From Rotaria macrura (Eukaryota > Rotifera > Eurotatoria > Philodinida > Philodinidae), in the NCBI GenBank assembly GCA_900239685.1, contig OENT01000066.1:185718-249717 (forward strand): a DNA stretch of 64,000 bases, read 5' to 3'. Below the pieces are notes generated by a model. That model saw only the letters and a program-made list of their open reading frames with translations. It had not been told where the DNA came from and ran no database searches. Below, one piece after another: positions 50,301 to 61,825 of the stretch; the first letter of the stretch is position 1; each line of letters opens with the position of its first letter. A program made the position numbers and the translations under genes.

Positions 50301-53300
50301 GCGTATCCATATGAAGGAGAACATCTTCATCAATCGGACCATGGAGTTCATTTCGAAAACGATAGTTTCCAGTAAAATATCTGTTTTTGTTTTTCATAAA
50401 ACGAAAATATAGACAAATAAAAGTTAATAAGTTAAATTCTTCGTTTTACTTATTCTCCCATTTCCTTGATCCACGATGAAATACAACAAGTTCATCATTA
50501 GCTTTATTAACAGCTAATCCACCTATTTCACCAAGTTGACCTGGTAGTGATTTTACATCAGGCCACGTATCAACGCATGCATATAAATTTGCTAAAATAG
50601 AAAAATTTCATCGTTCATTTTCGAGTATGTTTCTTCGTTTACATTATCCGATAAAGCAACAACAATATAACGACACAGCACGATACAACGCAACACAATA
50701 CAACACAACACGAAATCTCACGACTCATTATTTTGGCATTATGTATTTTAACGATTTGTTCTTTTCCATATGTTAAATGTGTTGGTAATAGATAATCATA
50801 ATTTTGTGCATCAACATATTCATATTCTGGTAAGCCAAGATGTGATAAAACTTTATTGAAATCATATCCCTCTGAGTCTTTATTCCGATGTCGCATATTT
50901 TCAACTTCTTCCATATAGTCTTCATAAGAGGGATCATCGACTGACGATAACGATAATTGTTTTCCAGCATCTATTCGTATAATAGCAATCAGAAAGAAAA
51001 AACAATGTCGATTAATAATTCAATTCATGTGCAATTACCTATTGATGAACTCATGGCATGTTCAGCATGAGTATGATGACCACCATTTGTACCACCAATG
51101 TCCGATGGTTTACGTGGAGGAACATCACTATCAGCTGGAATGAGACTAGAATAGAACGGAAAAAAAACACATGAATTTTTAGAAAAACAGAATCATCTAA
51201 TAAGTATGTCGACGAAGGAAACATGTCGATATATTATAAACTGTCGGTGCATGTCCGATGGAATTTTCAAATGAAAATATGACATGATTAATGCTACTGA
51301 TTAGAAGGATTTGATGTTATTCTATGCATTGTGTTGTATGTGTCTTCGCCGTTTTCTATTTTTCTAACCTAATCACATATAGTAGTGAGGAAATGATTTG
51401 TACACAATTACAAACCCATGCTTGACATGCGTTCTATGAGAAAGAGAATAAAATTCGAAAAGAATTCGTTATATATTGAGTTATGAACAGAACATAATTA
51501 AGTCAAATCTACAAGAAATAAGCATAGGAAAAAAAAAGAATTTTTTTCTTCTTTATTCATTGAGAAATTTCAGCTTGAATAAGTGGTCTTACAAACAAGC
51601 ATATTATGGACCTTCTTTGGTATCACGATAGCGATAATAGATCTTCGAGGATATAGCTTGAAGGGAATCAAATAGAAATGTTGTAACTCGAAAGAAAAAC
51701 CTAATAACCACATATATCTTATCAGTTTTGTTTGCTTTCACTTGATTAAATTGAATGATCGAACTGCGGTTTCATTAGTTTTTTTTTTATTGCCTTGAGA
51801 AATTTTCCCATCATTTTTTTTTGACTAACGTGCCAATGAGTATTAACGTGTGCAGCTGTCAGAAAATAACTCTATGATAATTACGAATTTAAAATAGTAG
51901 AAGAAAAAACATCAAATAGAAATGTTATACGAGATATTTTCTCACAGGTCCATAGAATTAATATTCCAAAAACAATGATAATAAGTAGAATGTTAAATAA
52001 TGATTCATCTACTCATCTTTAAGTATGAATTAATTTCTTTGATATTCTACCAACTGGTTCACATTTCATTTCTTACTTTGTTTCCGATTCAAATCATTTT
52101 TGATAACAAAAACATACACATAGATAAGTTTTTTCTTAAACGGTTTCAATAGTAGTTAACTCGTGCTGGTATCATCTACAGTCTTTAGATTATCCATTCG
52201 TTTAATTTGATGAAATACCTAACGACGTATATTAAATATTTGCGTAGTAATTAAGAGCCTGAATGACATAAGTCATTATGTATGGAATCAGTAAAATAAT
52301 CATCATAGAAAATTCTTATCAATATCCATCACAATTCAATCAAGTTATTCATATGAACCTTGAAATCGATTAGAAGATTTTCTGTTATTTTTGAAAACTA
52401 ACTTAAAGTTCTAAATCCTAATAAGAAACGTACGGCTACTTCCTTGGACTAAACTTCACCACAACAAGTAAACATGCTAAAGTTCCAATACAACACAAAT
52501 GAAATCGATTCAAGGACATTCATTGTTTGTAGCGCCTCAGAATAATGAACTTTCTGTCAATCAATAGTTAGCTATCCCAAGAGAATCTCGTCTATGTATA
52601 TGTTTTCATTTTTAAACTTGTCTATTCTTTCTTTGTTAGAAGAAAACTTTAAATGTATTACTTGGTCAATGAATTGAATTCATTATCCCAGCATGAACGT
52701 ATTGGAGCTAAACCAGTCTTTTGTTTTCCACTTGCTGTTGTCGTTGGTTCAAATGAGTACATAGCATAAACATTGCACATTTCATCTTTATGTGTCGGAC
52801 TAAAGTAAAACGTGAACTACTATTTCTACCGAAGGAAAACAGAATAAGTTACCCGACTCGAACAATATGGTCATTATCATTATCATAAACGCATTGTCCA
52901 ACAAGATAATCATCATTTTGAATTTCAATCGGTGACGGAAGTGGATAAAACGATTGTGGCCATTGCGGATCGCCTTTAGCTATTTGCGTAATTATTCCAT
53001 CACGTACACGATACAAAGAATTGACTCGAGCTAAAAAAAGAAGGAAGCAAACAAATTTTATTGATTCATAACAAAATAAAAATTGATGAACCCCATTGAT
53101 GTGCATGAACACGAGCAGCAAATATAGATATTGTTGGTCCATTATAACGACAAGAAAACGGTGTTCGAATAGCTAGTAGAATAAATCATTGACTTTTGAT
53201 TTGATCAATTTCTTTCTACGTACAATGTGTTTTCGGTTTTAAATAGATCTGACTTGTACCAGCTAGCATAACACCTGCTTGGAATTTTCGTCTAAAATTA

Positions 53301-54116
53301 ACACAAATAAAAAAACGATCCGAGAAATAGACAAACAGTTAGCTTAGCAATCGACGTACGGTTTTCGACTTATAATTAATAGATTTCCCGACTTATCATT
53401 GACAATACTCGACATATAATGTATATTGACTACAATATATTTGTATGGCGTATTACGACCAACCGGAAATCCAACATCTAAAAATAGATTTTCTCGCTTT
53501 CAAATTATATACGTCTCTAAATAGAAAAGAAACCAACCGTCAGGTAATGTCATTGATGGTGCATTACGAGCCCATCCATGAATAATTAATTGTTCATTAC
53601 CGTTACATGCTTGACCCGAAATCCTACATTTATAGATCAATTCATATACTACCGATGATATTTCTAAAGATCAAGAAAATTTAGAAGAGAAAAAATCTAA
53701 CTAACCACACTTGTTTGTTGGAGCCTGGATTTGCACAGGCAAATGTTAGCATATGATGAGCAGCATTCATAGTAATCAAAGGTAAATATCCAACTACGTT
53801 GATATGGGAAGAGATTATTTTTATACTTGATTCAAATAACTTACCGATAGCTAATTCTTCATCGGGTAATTCATATTGCAGAAAAGCATATTGATCTTCC
53901 TAATGAAAAAAAAAATAGAATAATCAAGTTTGAGAAATAAAGAAGATATGTTGTTTTTCAATGAACTTGTGTTGTATTGAAATTTGGCATTGTAATCGTG
54001 ATATTGAAAAGATCATCTTTATTTCTAACACTTGCCGCATAACCACAATCGATAATAGTAAGAAGTCCGAAAATAAAGTTAAGGACGGTTGTTGTTCCAA
54101 AACGAGATTTATCCAT
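47315..54116 (-). CDS. PAM: Peptidylglycine alpha-amidating monooxygenase, bifunctional, membrane-anchored (about 18 exons)
   Basis: Exons: 54116-53967, 53899-53845, 53793-53706, 53623-53538, 53477-53360, 53291-53224, 53172-53092, 53030-52853, 52799-52662, 51145-51039, 50970-about 50725, 50591-50450, 50380-50049, 49981-49896, 48800-48591, 48520-48413, 47899-47782, 47713-47315; about 900 residues. Signal peptide at 1-29. The PHM half keeps all the copper ligands known from rat PHM: H81-H82 (AAHHM), H146 (NIHY), H211 and H213 (VHAH), and M282 (DEMCN). The PAL half has NHL-type repeats (MPHGLTIDHAGNFWLTDVA; RPADVAVMKNGDFFVADG; ADRENYRIQCF; PHDIAVSSNGREIYVGE). One membrane helix (about 787-809) and a 95-residue cytosolic tail follow. 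It makes C-terminally amidated peptides in secretory granules. The donor of exon 11 (GTCGTG) is non-standard and least certain. Confidence 0.93.
50655..50715. repeat. CAACA-rich microsatellite in a PAM intron
   Basis: Imperfect CAACA/CACAA units fill most of the intron between PAM exons 11 and 12. The run may have obscured the exon 11 donor. Confidence 0.6.
51146..52661 (-). other. Largest PAM intron
   Basis: A 1.5-kb intron lies at the junction of the PHM half and the linker to PAL. No nested gene or repeat was recognised. In many animals alternative splicing occurs in this linker, so extra optional exons could hide here, but none was identified. Confidence 0.6.
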
Positions 54117-54211
54117 ATTTTCGTATATACAAGTATACAGTCTTGATCTTGATCTGGAGAAGAAATCAAATGAACCGAGCACAATGGATAAGGAAAAGAG
54201 GAATGTTACAT

Positions 54212-54213
54212 CT
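54212..54213 (-). promoter_or_regulatory. Splice acceptor in the 5' leader of PAM
   Basis: The tract TTTATTTCTATTTCAG ends here, 95 nt upstream of the PAM ATG and about 85 nt after the KCMF1 stop. It is a strong acceptor in a gap of only 181 bp between the two genes. Confidence 0.5.
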
Positions 54214-54297
54214 GAAATAGAAATAAACATACGAGCAAATTCTACACGAGTTGAATGAAAAAAAATTATCTTTTTATGAATAATTATGATATTAATA

Positions 54298-55584
54298 TTA
54301 TTTATCGGTATCATTTAGTGGACAAACAAAACTAGCAAAAAGCAAACTATGAACAAAATCACTCTTGCGTTTTTGTTGCTGTGCTACTGTATTATTTTGT
54401 TGAGAGAAACAAGAAGTTTCATCGCATAGTCTTCGTAATAATGATGGATCAGGTTCAACTACAGTTGCTTTTGTCGTTGATGATTGCTGCTGTTGCTGTT
54501 GTTGTTGTTCAGGACTTGATTGTTGTTGTGAAACAATTTGTGCCCAAGTTTGATGCGAATTATTTGAAGATGGCGATGAATCAAAAAGCAGAGCGGATGC
54601 AAAAAGCGAATCAAAAAAGTCACTTTCAATTGACGGTAAATTATTTGACGATGATGTTGATGATGCTTGTTGTGAATGATGAGATTGTTGCTGATGATGA
54701 GAACGTGCGGTTGTACGAAGGCGTTCACGTTCATATTGTTGTCGTGTTAATGCTTGAAGATTAATAGTATTCGATGATGAACTAGTATTACTGCTGCTAG
54801 CTGCTGCTAATCTGCGTACAGTAGATAGTTGTGTCAATAAATCAGCAATCGGATCACTCCCACTGTTTACGGTCGACGTATCAACAACAAAGTGTTGACT
54901 TACAGTTCCTCCACCTCGTCCTAATGTCCCTCGTCTACCAGGTGTTCGTAATGGTCCTCGTCTAAAACTAGCGCGTGTATTAGTAAACTCTGAATCTCTA
55001 TTTGATGAAGTCTGTCTTGAATATGGATTCGAAACAATGCCAGCTGATGATGGTGTTTGAACTTGATTATGTTGATGATCATTGGCAATATGTGATAGAA
55101 GATCAGCAGTCGTTAAATTCGGTTCAGCATTGATCATAGCTGCACAAATAGGACATATAACTTCACTTGATTGTTGTTCATCGGCATGCTTTAATTGAAG
55201 ATGATGAAAAAGATCAAGATTTTGCGATGATGATTCATTTATGCATGGCAATGAAAATCCCATTTCACCACAAAATGGACATGTATAAGATTGTGCTTGA
55301 TCAGATGAATATCGTTCACCATGATAATAAAGATCAAAGTCTTGACGTGTTAGTATACCTGAAATACGAATAGAAATGACTCATACCATAAGTATCATGC
55401 AAGGTATCAACGAATATGATTTACATTGCATTGGATGTTCACTTGTATGGTTACTCGATGCTTCACTTTGCTCATAACATGTTGAACAAAGATCATAATC
55501 ATAACAAATTAAGCATTTGTAACGTTTTGAACGAAAATGACTTTTGCCACAAGCATCACAACTTACACCTTCATGCACTGACAT
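54298..55584 (-). CDS. KCMF1: E3 ubiquitin ligase KCMF1-like, ZZ-type zinc finger (2 exons)
   Basis: Exon 1 is 55584-55425 and exon 2 is 55358-54298, phase 1, giving 406 residues. The protein starts MSVHEGVSCDACGK, a ZZ zinc finger (about 3-52: CDAC, YKCLICYDYDLCSTCY, NHTSEHPMQC), then ILTRQDFDLYYHGE, then a Drosophila Di19-like pair of C2H2 fingers (CPFC...HHLQLKH; CPIC...HIANDH). A conserved DPIADLLTQLSTVRR follows and then a disordered tail with glutamine, serine and histidine runs (eight glutamines encoded near 54495-54518). KCMF1 ubiquitinates substrates in the N-degron and lysosomal quality-control routes. An acceptor-like tract (TTTGTTTTCAAG) ends 1 nt before the ATG. It is the first gene of the KCMF1-PAM-EMG1 block. 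Confidence 0.92.
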
Positions 55585-58500
55585 GCTTGAAAACAAATAG
55601 AATTTTTTAAAAAATTTTGCTAGAAATCTGACACAACAACCATAATTGTTGAAACATGTGAACCAATAAGAAGAGACCTCTATCAAGATGTTATTTATGT
55701 TTATTTGTTACAGGTAAGAGTTTTTCGGACGAAGTAACTTATTTGAAAGCTTATCTATTTTTTGAAATAATTCTGAATCTCGATGATGCTGTTAAATTCA
55801 TAATTAAATTTCTCTCTGAATTAAGTTGCTTAGTAATCGAACAAGAAAAAATATCATTGGTAGTAGAGACAGTCTATCGTTCTTCCTTGCATCGTTCGTT
55901 CTTCTTGTTTGTTTTTGCTGTTAAATTACAGATAGTAGAACTCTGTGGGAGTAAACCGTGCAGCAGGCATCTTTTTCTCTTCTTCTTTATGTGAACGCAT
56001 TTCACCAACGTCGGTTCATTCCTTTAGTATTTTTTTTTCCAGGACATTTCAAGTCACGCAATAGTTAGCACATTCTTCCTGTAACCTTTTCTCAATATTA
56101 CTTTGAGTTCCGATAAAACGAGGAAATCAATTCAAAGAGACGTGAAACATAAATTTTCTCAAAACGATGTAAACTCCAACAATAATAGACTCATCAAATA
56201 TTTTGTGTGTCATAGATTATATGCCCTGAAAACCTTCAGACGTAAGTTATCAATATAAAAATAAGATAAAAGATTGCTTTTCTTCTACAATAGATTTAAT
56301 CTTCATGATGTGATAGATAAGTAGAAATATAAATGAAGTAAATTATATCCAGATTTCGAATTTTTTGTATTTAAATGCGTTTATACTGTTCATTTTTCGT
56401 AACAAAATTTTTCAGAAGCGGATTGATTATCAGTTTTAATTAAAATTTAAAAGATCTCGTGCCTTTTAATCTGAAAGGTAAAACAAAATGACGTTCAATA
56501 ATTTTAACAGTTTAGTTTCAGCTATTATGAAAATCTCTAAGCATATCTACATGTGGCTTTCTTGAAACTTAAAGCACTACAATGAATACAAAACAACAAT
56601 GATAGTCAGTATTAAATTGATTTAATACATTCATCCTGTGATCAATATGAAAAACTTGAATTCTTCAAATTTTCTTGCGTGGTAATTGTTTATTTGAATA
56701 CTTTTGAATTGATCTAGATTTGTATGAGTGTTTCAAGATCTTTTGTGGATGCGAGAAAACAAATTAGTTATTGATTGCATCAATGCTTTAAATAATAATA
56801 AAAACATTAATTTGCTAAAATCAAGATATCAATTAGAACAAATGTTGACCGTTTGGAAATAAATACAATTTGTCGGAGATTTTTTGCTCAAGGTATTTTG
56901 TTTTTTTAAACTAAGAAATATCAATATTAATTCTCTTAAGAATATGAAGAAACAACTCCACATATGCAATAGCTCACGGATAAGTGTCCGCTTTCAGTCA
57001 TGCTGATCACCAGCGAAAAATACAACGCATTCTCTTTTGACATACTCAAATAACATAAATCTAGAATTTCTTCCGATTCAGATCAATAAGACGAATGCTA
57101 TTTCGAAAGCTACATATTTTTCGTTTTGTTATTTGAGTTCGACTTTTAATGCTTGCAATAATATGAATTCAAAGAAATGTTTATTTCTCATATGTTTATA
57201 CAAAACAAAATTCTGGTACGAATAATAGTTTTCCTTGTCTTAACCTAAGACATAAACACGTTGCAACAAACCAATCAAATAATGAATTGTAGTCATTTTA
57301 TATTTATTGCGAGATTATTGTCAAATCTTGTGGCGTTTAAGAAATACCAGATATTTTAATTATTCATATATAGCTCAATTCCATCATAGTTCATCAACAC
57401 GATGTGACAAGGTCTACTGGTTTTTTGACTGACCCTATTTTGATAAGCATGATATCTTTAACAATAAAAACAACTAGAAACTTGGTCTGAGTACGATTTC
57501 TTGCGTAGATACTCTTTCTGTTCAATACCAAACTGGATTGCATCATATTAACGACACCCTCAACTCTGGATTGGTTTTTAGAAAGGTGACCCATAGATTG
57601 TTCTCAACAGACGTGTTCTTTGTAAGCAAGAACGTCGATCATTAAACGCGTGTAAGTCTCTTATCAGAAACAAATGGAATGAATCATAGATGACGAAACG
57701 GTTTTAATCTTGGAGAGGCTCGACATTTTCCAGGGGACGATCACGAAGGGTAAGATAAAACAACGATCTAATCTCTATTTGAGTAATACACACTCTATTG
57801 AAAACGTTTACCCACGTTGTTTCTCTTGAGGACCATAAAACTAATTAAAAATTTTGCTGTTGGATGTGAGTAGACTGGCGATGTGAATGTCGCGTGAAAA
57901 TCACAGGAGCAACACCCACTTCTGAAAGGAACAATATAGAAGAGTGCTGTTTTTACCGTTGGAAAGAGAAGATGTAGACGCATCGAATCGTATGTTAAAT
58001 ATTTAACTGAGGGGGGTGGATGTTGGGTGAGGGTGGGGGTTTTGGCATCGTTATTAATATGGTTATCTAGCCGTTGGTTTGGGTGCGAGTTTTCCTATGC
58101 TCATATCGAAACTGATGCCTTCCGTCATTTTAACTCAATCCTCTGAATGGAAATTTTGTGCTATTTAGACATTGCTGTGAAGGAATCAATGTAAGCTGAT
58201 GTCATTTCACAAAAGTGATGGAAACCATGGAATTTCAATGAACATGGGGGGCTATTAGCCCAGCATAATTTAATCGAAAGTTAATGAACTGTATAACATT
58301 TAGTGGAGCATTGAACTCTGTATGAAATTTTATATAAGAAATTGATCCTCTGTGTTTCTACGTGAAAAAAATCAGTAAAGTATAGGGTATAGGATGTATT
58401 CGAAATGCTATGGATTTACTGACCACAGGCTGTGATGAGCGGGTTTTTCGCATTTGTCCCAGCCATGGCAATGCACGAACCCTATAGTAAGAGAGGGAAT

Positions 58501-58870
58501 ATCTTATTTAAAGAATCGTGCTTAGATCTAAAAGCCGTTCTCTTTTTTCTTGTATCGTGCTTGCTTTTCATGCTCTTTTCTAGTCCAAAGAGACTCATCT
58601 GCTTACTTCCTTGAGAAGAATGATGTCGCTTGATTTATTTTTGATGCGTTACGTTCTTGCAAGTAGGAAGATGTGTAAGATTGTTTTACTTATCAAATCG
58701 AAAAAGCAAACAAGATTAAAAAGAAGCGTCAGGTGTGTATACAAGGGTTTTTTTCTTTTTTAGAAGGAAAAAACCAGTTGAATCGGAGTTTGAGCAGATA
58801 TATATGCTTTAAACTATTTAATTTTAACTTCATATGCCGACACCTTTCAACTAGTAACATTGATAAGAAC
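55585..58870. other. Intergenic region with a G-rich tract
   Basis: About 3.3 kb without a supported gene. Short minus-strand frames at 57394-57594 and 57795-57983 and a plus frame at 58432-58614 show no family. A possible 5'-UTR intron of the next gene runs from about 58735 (CAG|GTGTGT) to 58854 (TTTCAACTAG). Confidence 0.4.
58011..58039 (+). other. G-quadruplex-like tract
   Basis: Four G runs (6, 3, 3 and 5 G) lie within 29 bp on the plus strand, with loops of 8, 3 and 1 nt. This is unusual in such an AT-rich background. It lies about 0.85 kb upstream of the 58871 gene. Whether it folds is untested, and the first loop is slightly longer than the usual 7-nt rule. Confidence 0.5.
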
Positions 58871-60148
58871 ATGGAAGATTTACGAACATCGAATGGAGAA
58901 CGATTGAGAATAATTGATGATCAGTTTACGGATATTAGTCTCAATGATATTAATGCCAATTCCAATGAATCAACACCAGTTGTTTCTTCTTCTCCTACTG
59001 ATTTGATAGTAGATGCAATCGATTGCTTAAAACAGAGTGTTAACGGTACTGGATTGGAAAATGATCCCCAAACGCATTTGTTAATTCTATTAATTGCTAG
59101 TTCGACAAATTATCCTTCGAAATGTCTTGTTGATCGCATTAAAAAACTCCGAGAACTATTACTAATTCGCAGAGAAATTATAAAAGAAATTAAACGAGAT
59201 CGAAAGAAATATATTGAAATGGATCAAGTGTTCAAAACGCTAATTGAAAATTTATTTGATTTTATTGAAAAGTGCATGGATGATCTCTGTTCAAAGTTAA
59301 CTAGTTTAGAATTAGCGAAGGGTGAATTAAAAAATATAATTGATACATTATATCCAGAAGATCACATGATATCAACAAATTCACAACCATTAAAGCCACT
59401 CTCACCACAAGATCGTGATGGCTTGTCACTCTCAGCAAGAACATTGAAAGAAAATTTTCAAGATATTTCAAAGCAAGCAACAATAAACCATGAGAAATGT
59501 CAGCTATTGAAAAATGATCTAAACCGTTTTCAAGGTCAGCAGGTTCAACCAGAGCAACAACTATTGGGTAAACGTCTGAGGTTTTGGGAAAAGAATACAC
59601 GATATGTCAAAGGAGGAGGAGTAACATTAGGAGCTGCTATTGGAGGTGGGGCTGCAGGTGGAATTATTGGTCTCCCAATATTAGGTGCAGCAGGTGCTGT
59701 TGTTATTGCTGGTGTTTCTTTTCCACTGGCAGCAGTAGTTGCAGTGTGCGTGGGGGGTGGTGTAATTCTTATTGGAGGTTTAACAATGGCAATCCTTCAT
59801 TGGGTAAAAAATTCATACTTAAAAGAGCAAAAAGTGATTTTTGATTGCTTAAACACAATGTCGGAGCTGGTTGATGACCTAATCGTAAAGACGGAGGACC
59901 TGGAAGAAAATATGGCAAGATCAAAACGGTATTCGAATGATGTTGGGCAAAGCTTACGTGCTATAGAGAATGCATTGTCAAACGAAAGACTTCGAAAAAT
60001 ACACGCAAAACTTTGTCAACAAGGTCTTAAGTCTTGTCAAGAAGTGATAGACAGTATCGAAGAATTAAAAGCCATGAATTTGGATAGGGAGTGGTATGAA
60101 GAAAAAATGTCATTAAGACAAGCGCGTAAACCATCAGTGACAAAATAA
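58871..60148 (+). CDS. Coiled-coil protein with glycine-rich hydrophobic hairpin (single exon)
   Basis: A single-exon frame of 425 residues from the ATG at 58871. The frame is open upstream to 58733, but that part reads as leader or intron and is followed by an acceptor-like CTAG at 58851-58854. Residues 1-40 are polar. Residues about 60-240 are helical and charged (IKKLRELLLIRREIIKEIK; LKENFQDISKQATINHEK). A 64-residue block at about 246-310 is almost uncharged, glycine- and alanine-rich and hydrophobic (GGAAGGIIGLPILGAAGA and VVIAGVSFPLAAVVAVC), forming two membrane-length segments with a short turn. A second helical part follows. Helices around a glycine-rich membrane hairpin are seen in apolipoprotein L-like and other membrane-inserting helical proteins, but I cannot place the family. 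A membrane role is inferred. Confidence 0.7.
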   Translation: MEDLRTSNGERLRIIDDQFTDISLNDINANSNESTPVVSSSPTDLIVDAIDCLKQSVNGTGLENDPQTHLLILLIASSTNYPSKCLVDRIKKLRELLLIRREIIKEIKRDRKKYIEMDQVFKTLIENLFDFIEKCMDDLCSKLTSLELAKGELKNIIDTLYPEDHMISTNSQPLKPLSPQDRDGLSLSARTLKENFQDISKQATINHEKCQLLKNDLNRFQGQQVQPEQQLLGKRLRFWEKNTRYVKGGGVTLGAAIGGGAAGGIIGLPILGAAGAVVIAGVSFPLAAVVAVCVGGGVILIGGLTMAILHWVKNSYLKEQKVIFDCLNTMSELVDDLIVKTEDLEENMARSKRYSNDVGQSLRAIENALSNERLRKIHAKLCQQGLKSCQEVIDSIEELKAMNLDREWYEEKMSLRQARKPSVTK

Positions 60149-61825
60149 CGTTTGAATTGGGTTCAACTTTCATAGTGAATTACTTTTGACTTGGTCTTTT
60201 TATTATTCTTCTTTTTATTTTTGTGGCATCGTTCACATCGGATTTAAAAATAAACACGAAAAGAGAAACTTAATTGTGACAGGTTAAAAGCAGGTATCAT
60301 TAGGCCTGCAACAGATCAAATTCACGCGTATTTGTAAAACATGTGAACATCCATGAACACCCGGAAATTGCGAACTGATAGAACTGGTAGATAAAGTTCG
60401 TCGACTTGATTCTAAGAACACCCACGATCATCCAAAATAGTTGAAAATTAGATACATTCTTTAATACACACAGTTCTTTTGTGTATAAGTAGATCTGCTC
60501 GTGTTATGTACACATCGCAAAGATTAGATTTTTCTATATTTGCATAAGGTAAAAAGCAACTATAGATTTTCTCAATTTGCACCTAATGAATCATTTCACG
60601 TAGCTATGACAATAAGCATAGAGAAACTACTCAATGAAAATGGTCAACTAAACATTTTTGTAGAGGAGACAGTTTTTTGAATTTTGGCACATGCTATTTT
60701 GAAAAATATTGAACGCTCAATTGTTTATAAATGCTTTACGAAGAGTCCTACAACGTATAGGTCGACCAGTGGGGTCTCGCGAAGGACTTGATCAATGGAT
60801 GACTTCTACTTACTATAGAATTTTCAGTTCAAAATATTGAACCTTTCATTTTTTACAACTGACCCAATATGAGCGAAAATACATTTCCAATTATTTTTCT
60901 CTGCTTCAGACCTATCATCAGAACAAAAAAGAAATCGAAAATTTTCAATAGAGCTAGAGCTTACAGAATTGAATCTTTCCTAAAGATTTCTATCATGTAC
61001 ATCCGACATCTCGATGAATAAGGCCCTCTGAAACATAACTTTTCGAAGAAAATCATGGTTTTCAAAGGAAATTTTCTCTGAAGAAATTAAATCGTTTGAA
61101 GATTGAGTTTAGAAAATAGGATTATTTGTAAAAGCTCCACATATCCATGAACAATCAAGTACTGATAACATGTTAATCGAGTCTGTTAAATTGATTCTAC
61201 CGACGTTCATGAACACTGTAAATCAGTGAACATAAGAGTGATTTCCAATACACATTGTCCTTTTGTAGTTATGAACACTAAAATCTTTGTAAGAATAATT
61301 AGAACTTCGAGCAATGTACGTAACCAGAATGTGAGAATTTTCTATGCTGTCTAAGGGAAATACAAGTTATGTCTTCTCTCAACTTTAAACATTATAATTG
61401 AATTTTTAATATAGGTCGTGTCAATAGGGTCACTTGATTTTATTTACCAATTGACGTATTCCAGTGTAGAATGTCATATACGCTAGTATCAACATCGTGT
61501 TTTCTTCTTCTTTGCATGCTGAATCATTTCTTTTCGGCTCTTAATGTTGGGGTACTGATATATCTGCTAAATTTCTTCTACTTCTATCACTTTCCTGAAC
61601 ACTTTGTTCCATATTAATGTACAAGGTCGTGTTGTTCGTTTCTCTATGAACCCCAGCGACTCTGGACAATGAACACAGTACCATAAGATTCTCATTATTC
61701 AAGAAATAATATTCAATTTGATTTTATCATGACTTGTATTATTTTTCTTATCATTCTTTTACTCCATGTCCATATGGACTTTTTCTACTTAAGCTATAAT
61801 TAAAAAGTAAATATTTAAGTATTAG
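60149..61825. other. Intergenic region
   Basis: No supported gene. The phrases CATGAACA, ATGAACAC and ACACA with CTTTTGT recur at about 60340-60480, 61140-61260 and 61590-61675, which may be diverged copies of one repeat. The match is too loose to draw limits by eye. Confidence 0.35.

Noticed and set aside
54381-54764. Plus-strand frame of 127 codons
   Set aside because: Antisense shadow of the glutamine/serine-rich KCMF1 last exon.
58733-58870. N-terminal 46-codon extension of the single-exon coiled-coil gene
   Set aside because: The part has no ATG until 58871 other than a non-standard start, and an acceptor-like AG sits just before the ATG.
59584-59844. Cysteine- and tryptophan-rich plus frame
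   Set aside because: Shifted-frame reading of the glycine-rich hairpin of the 58871-60148 gene.
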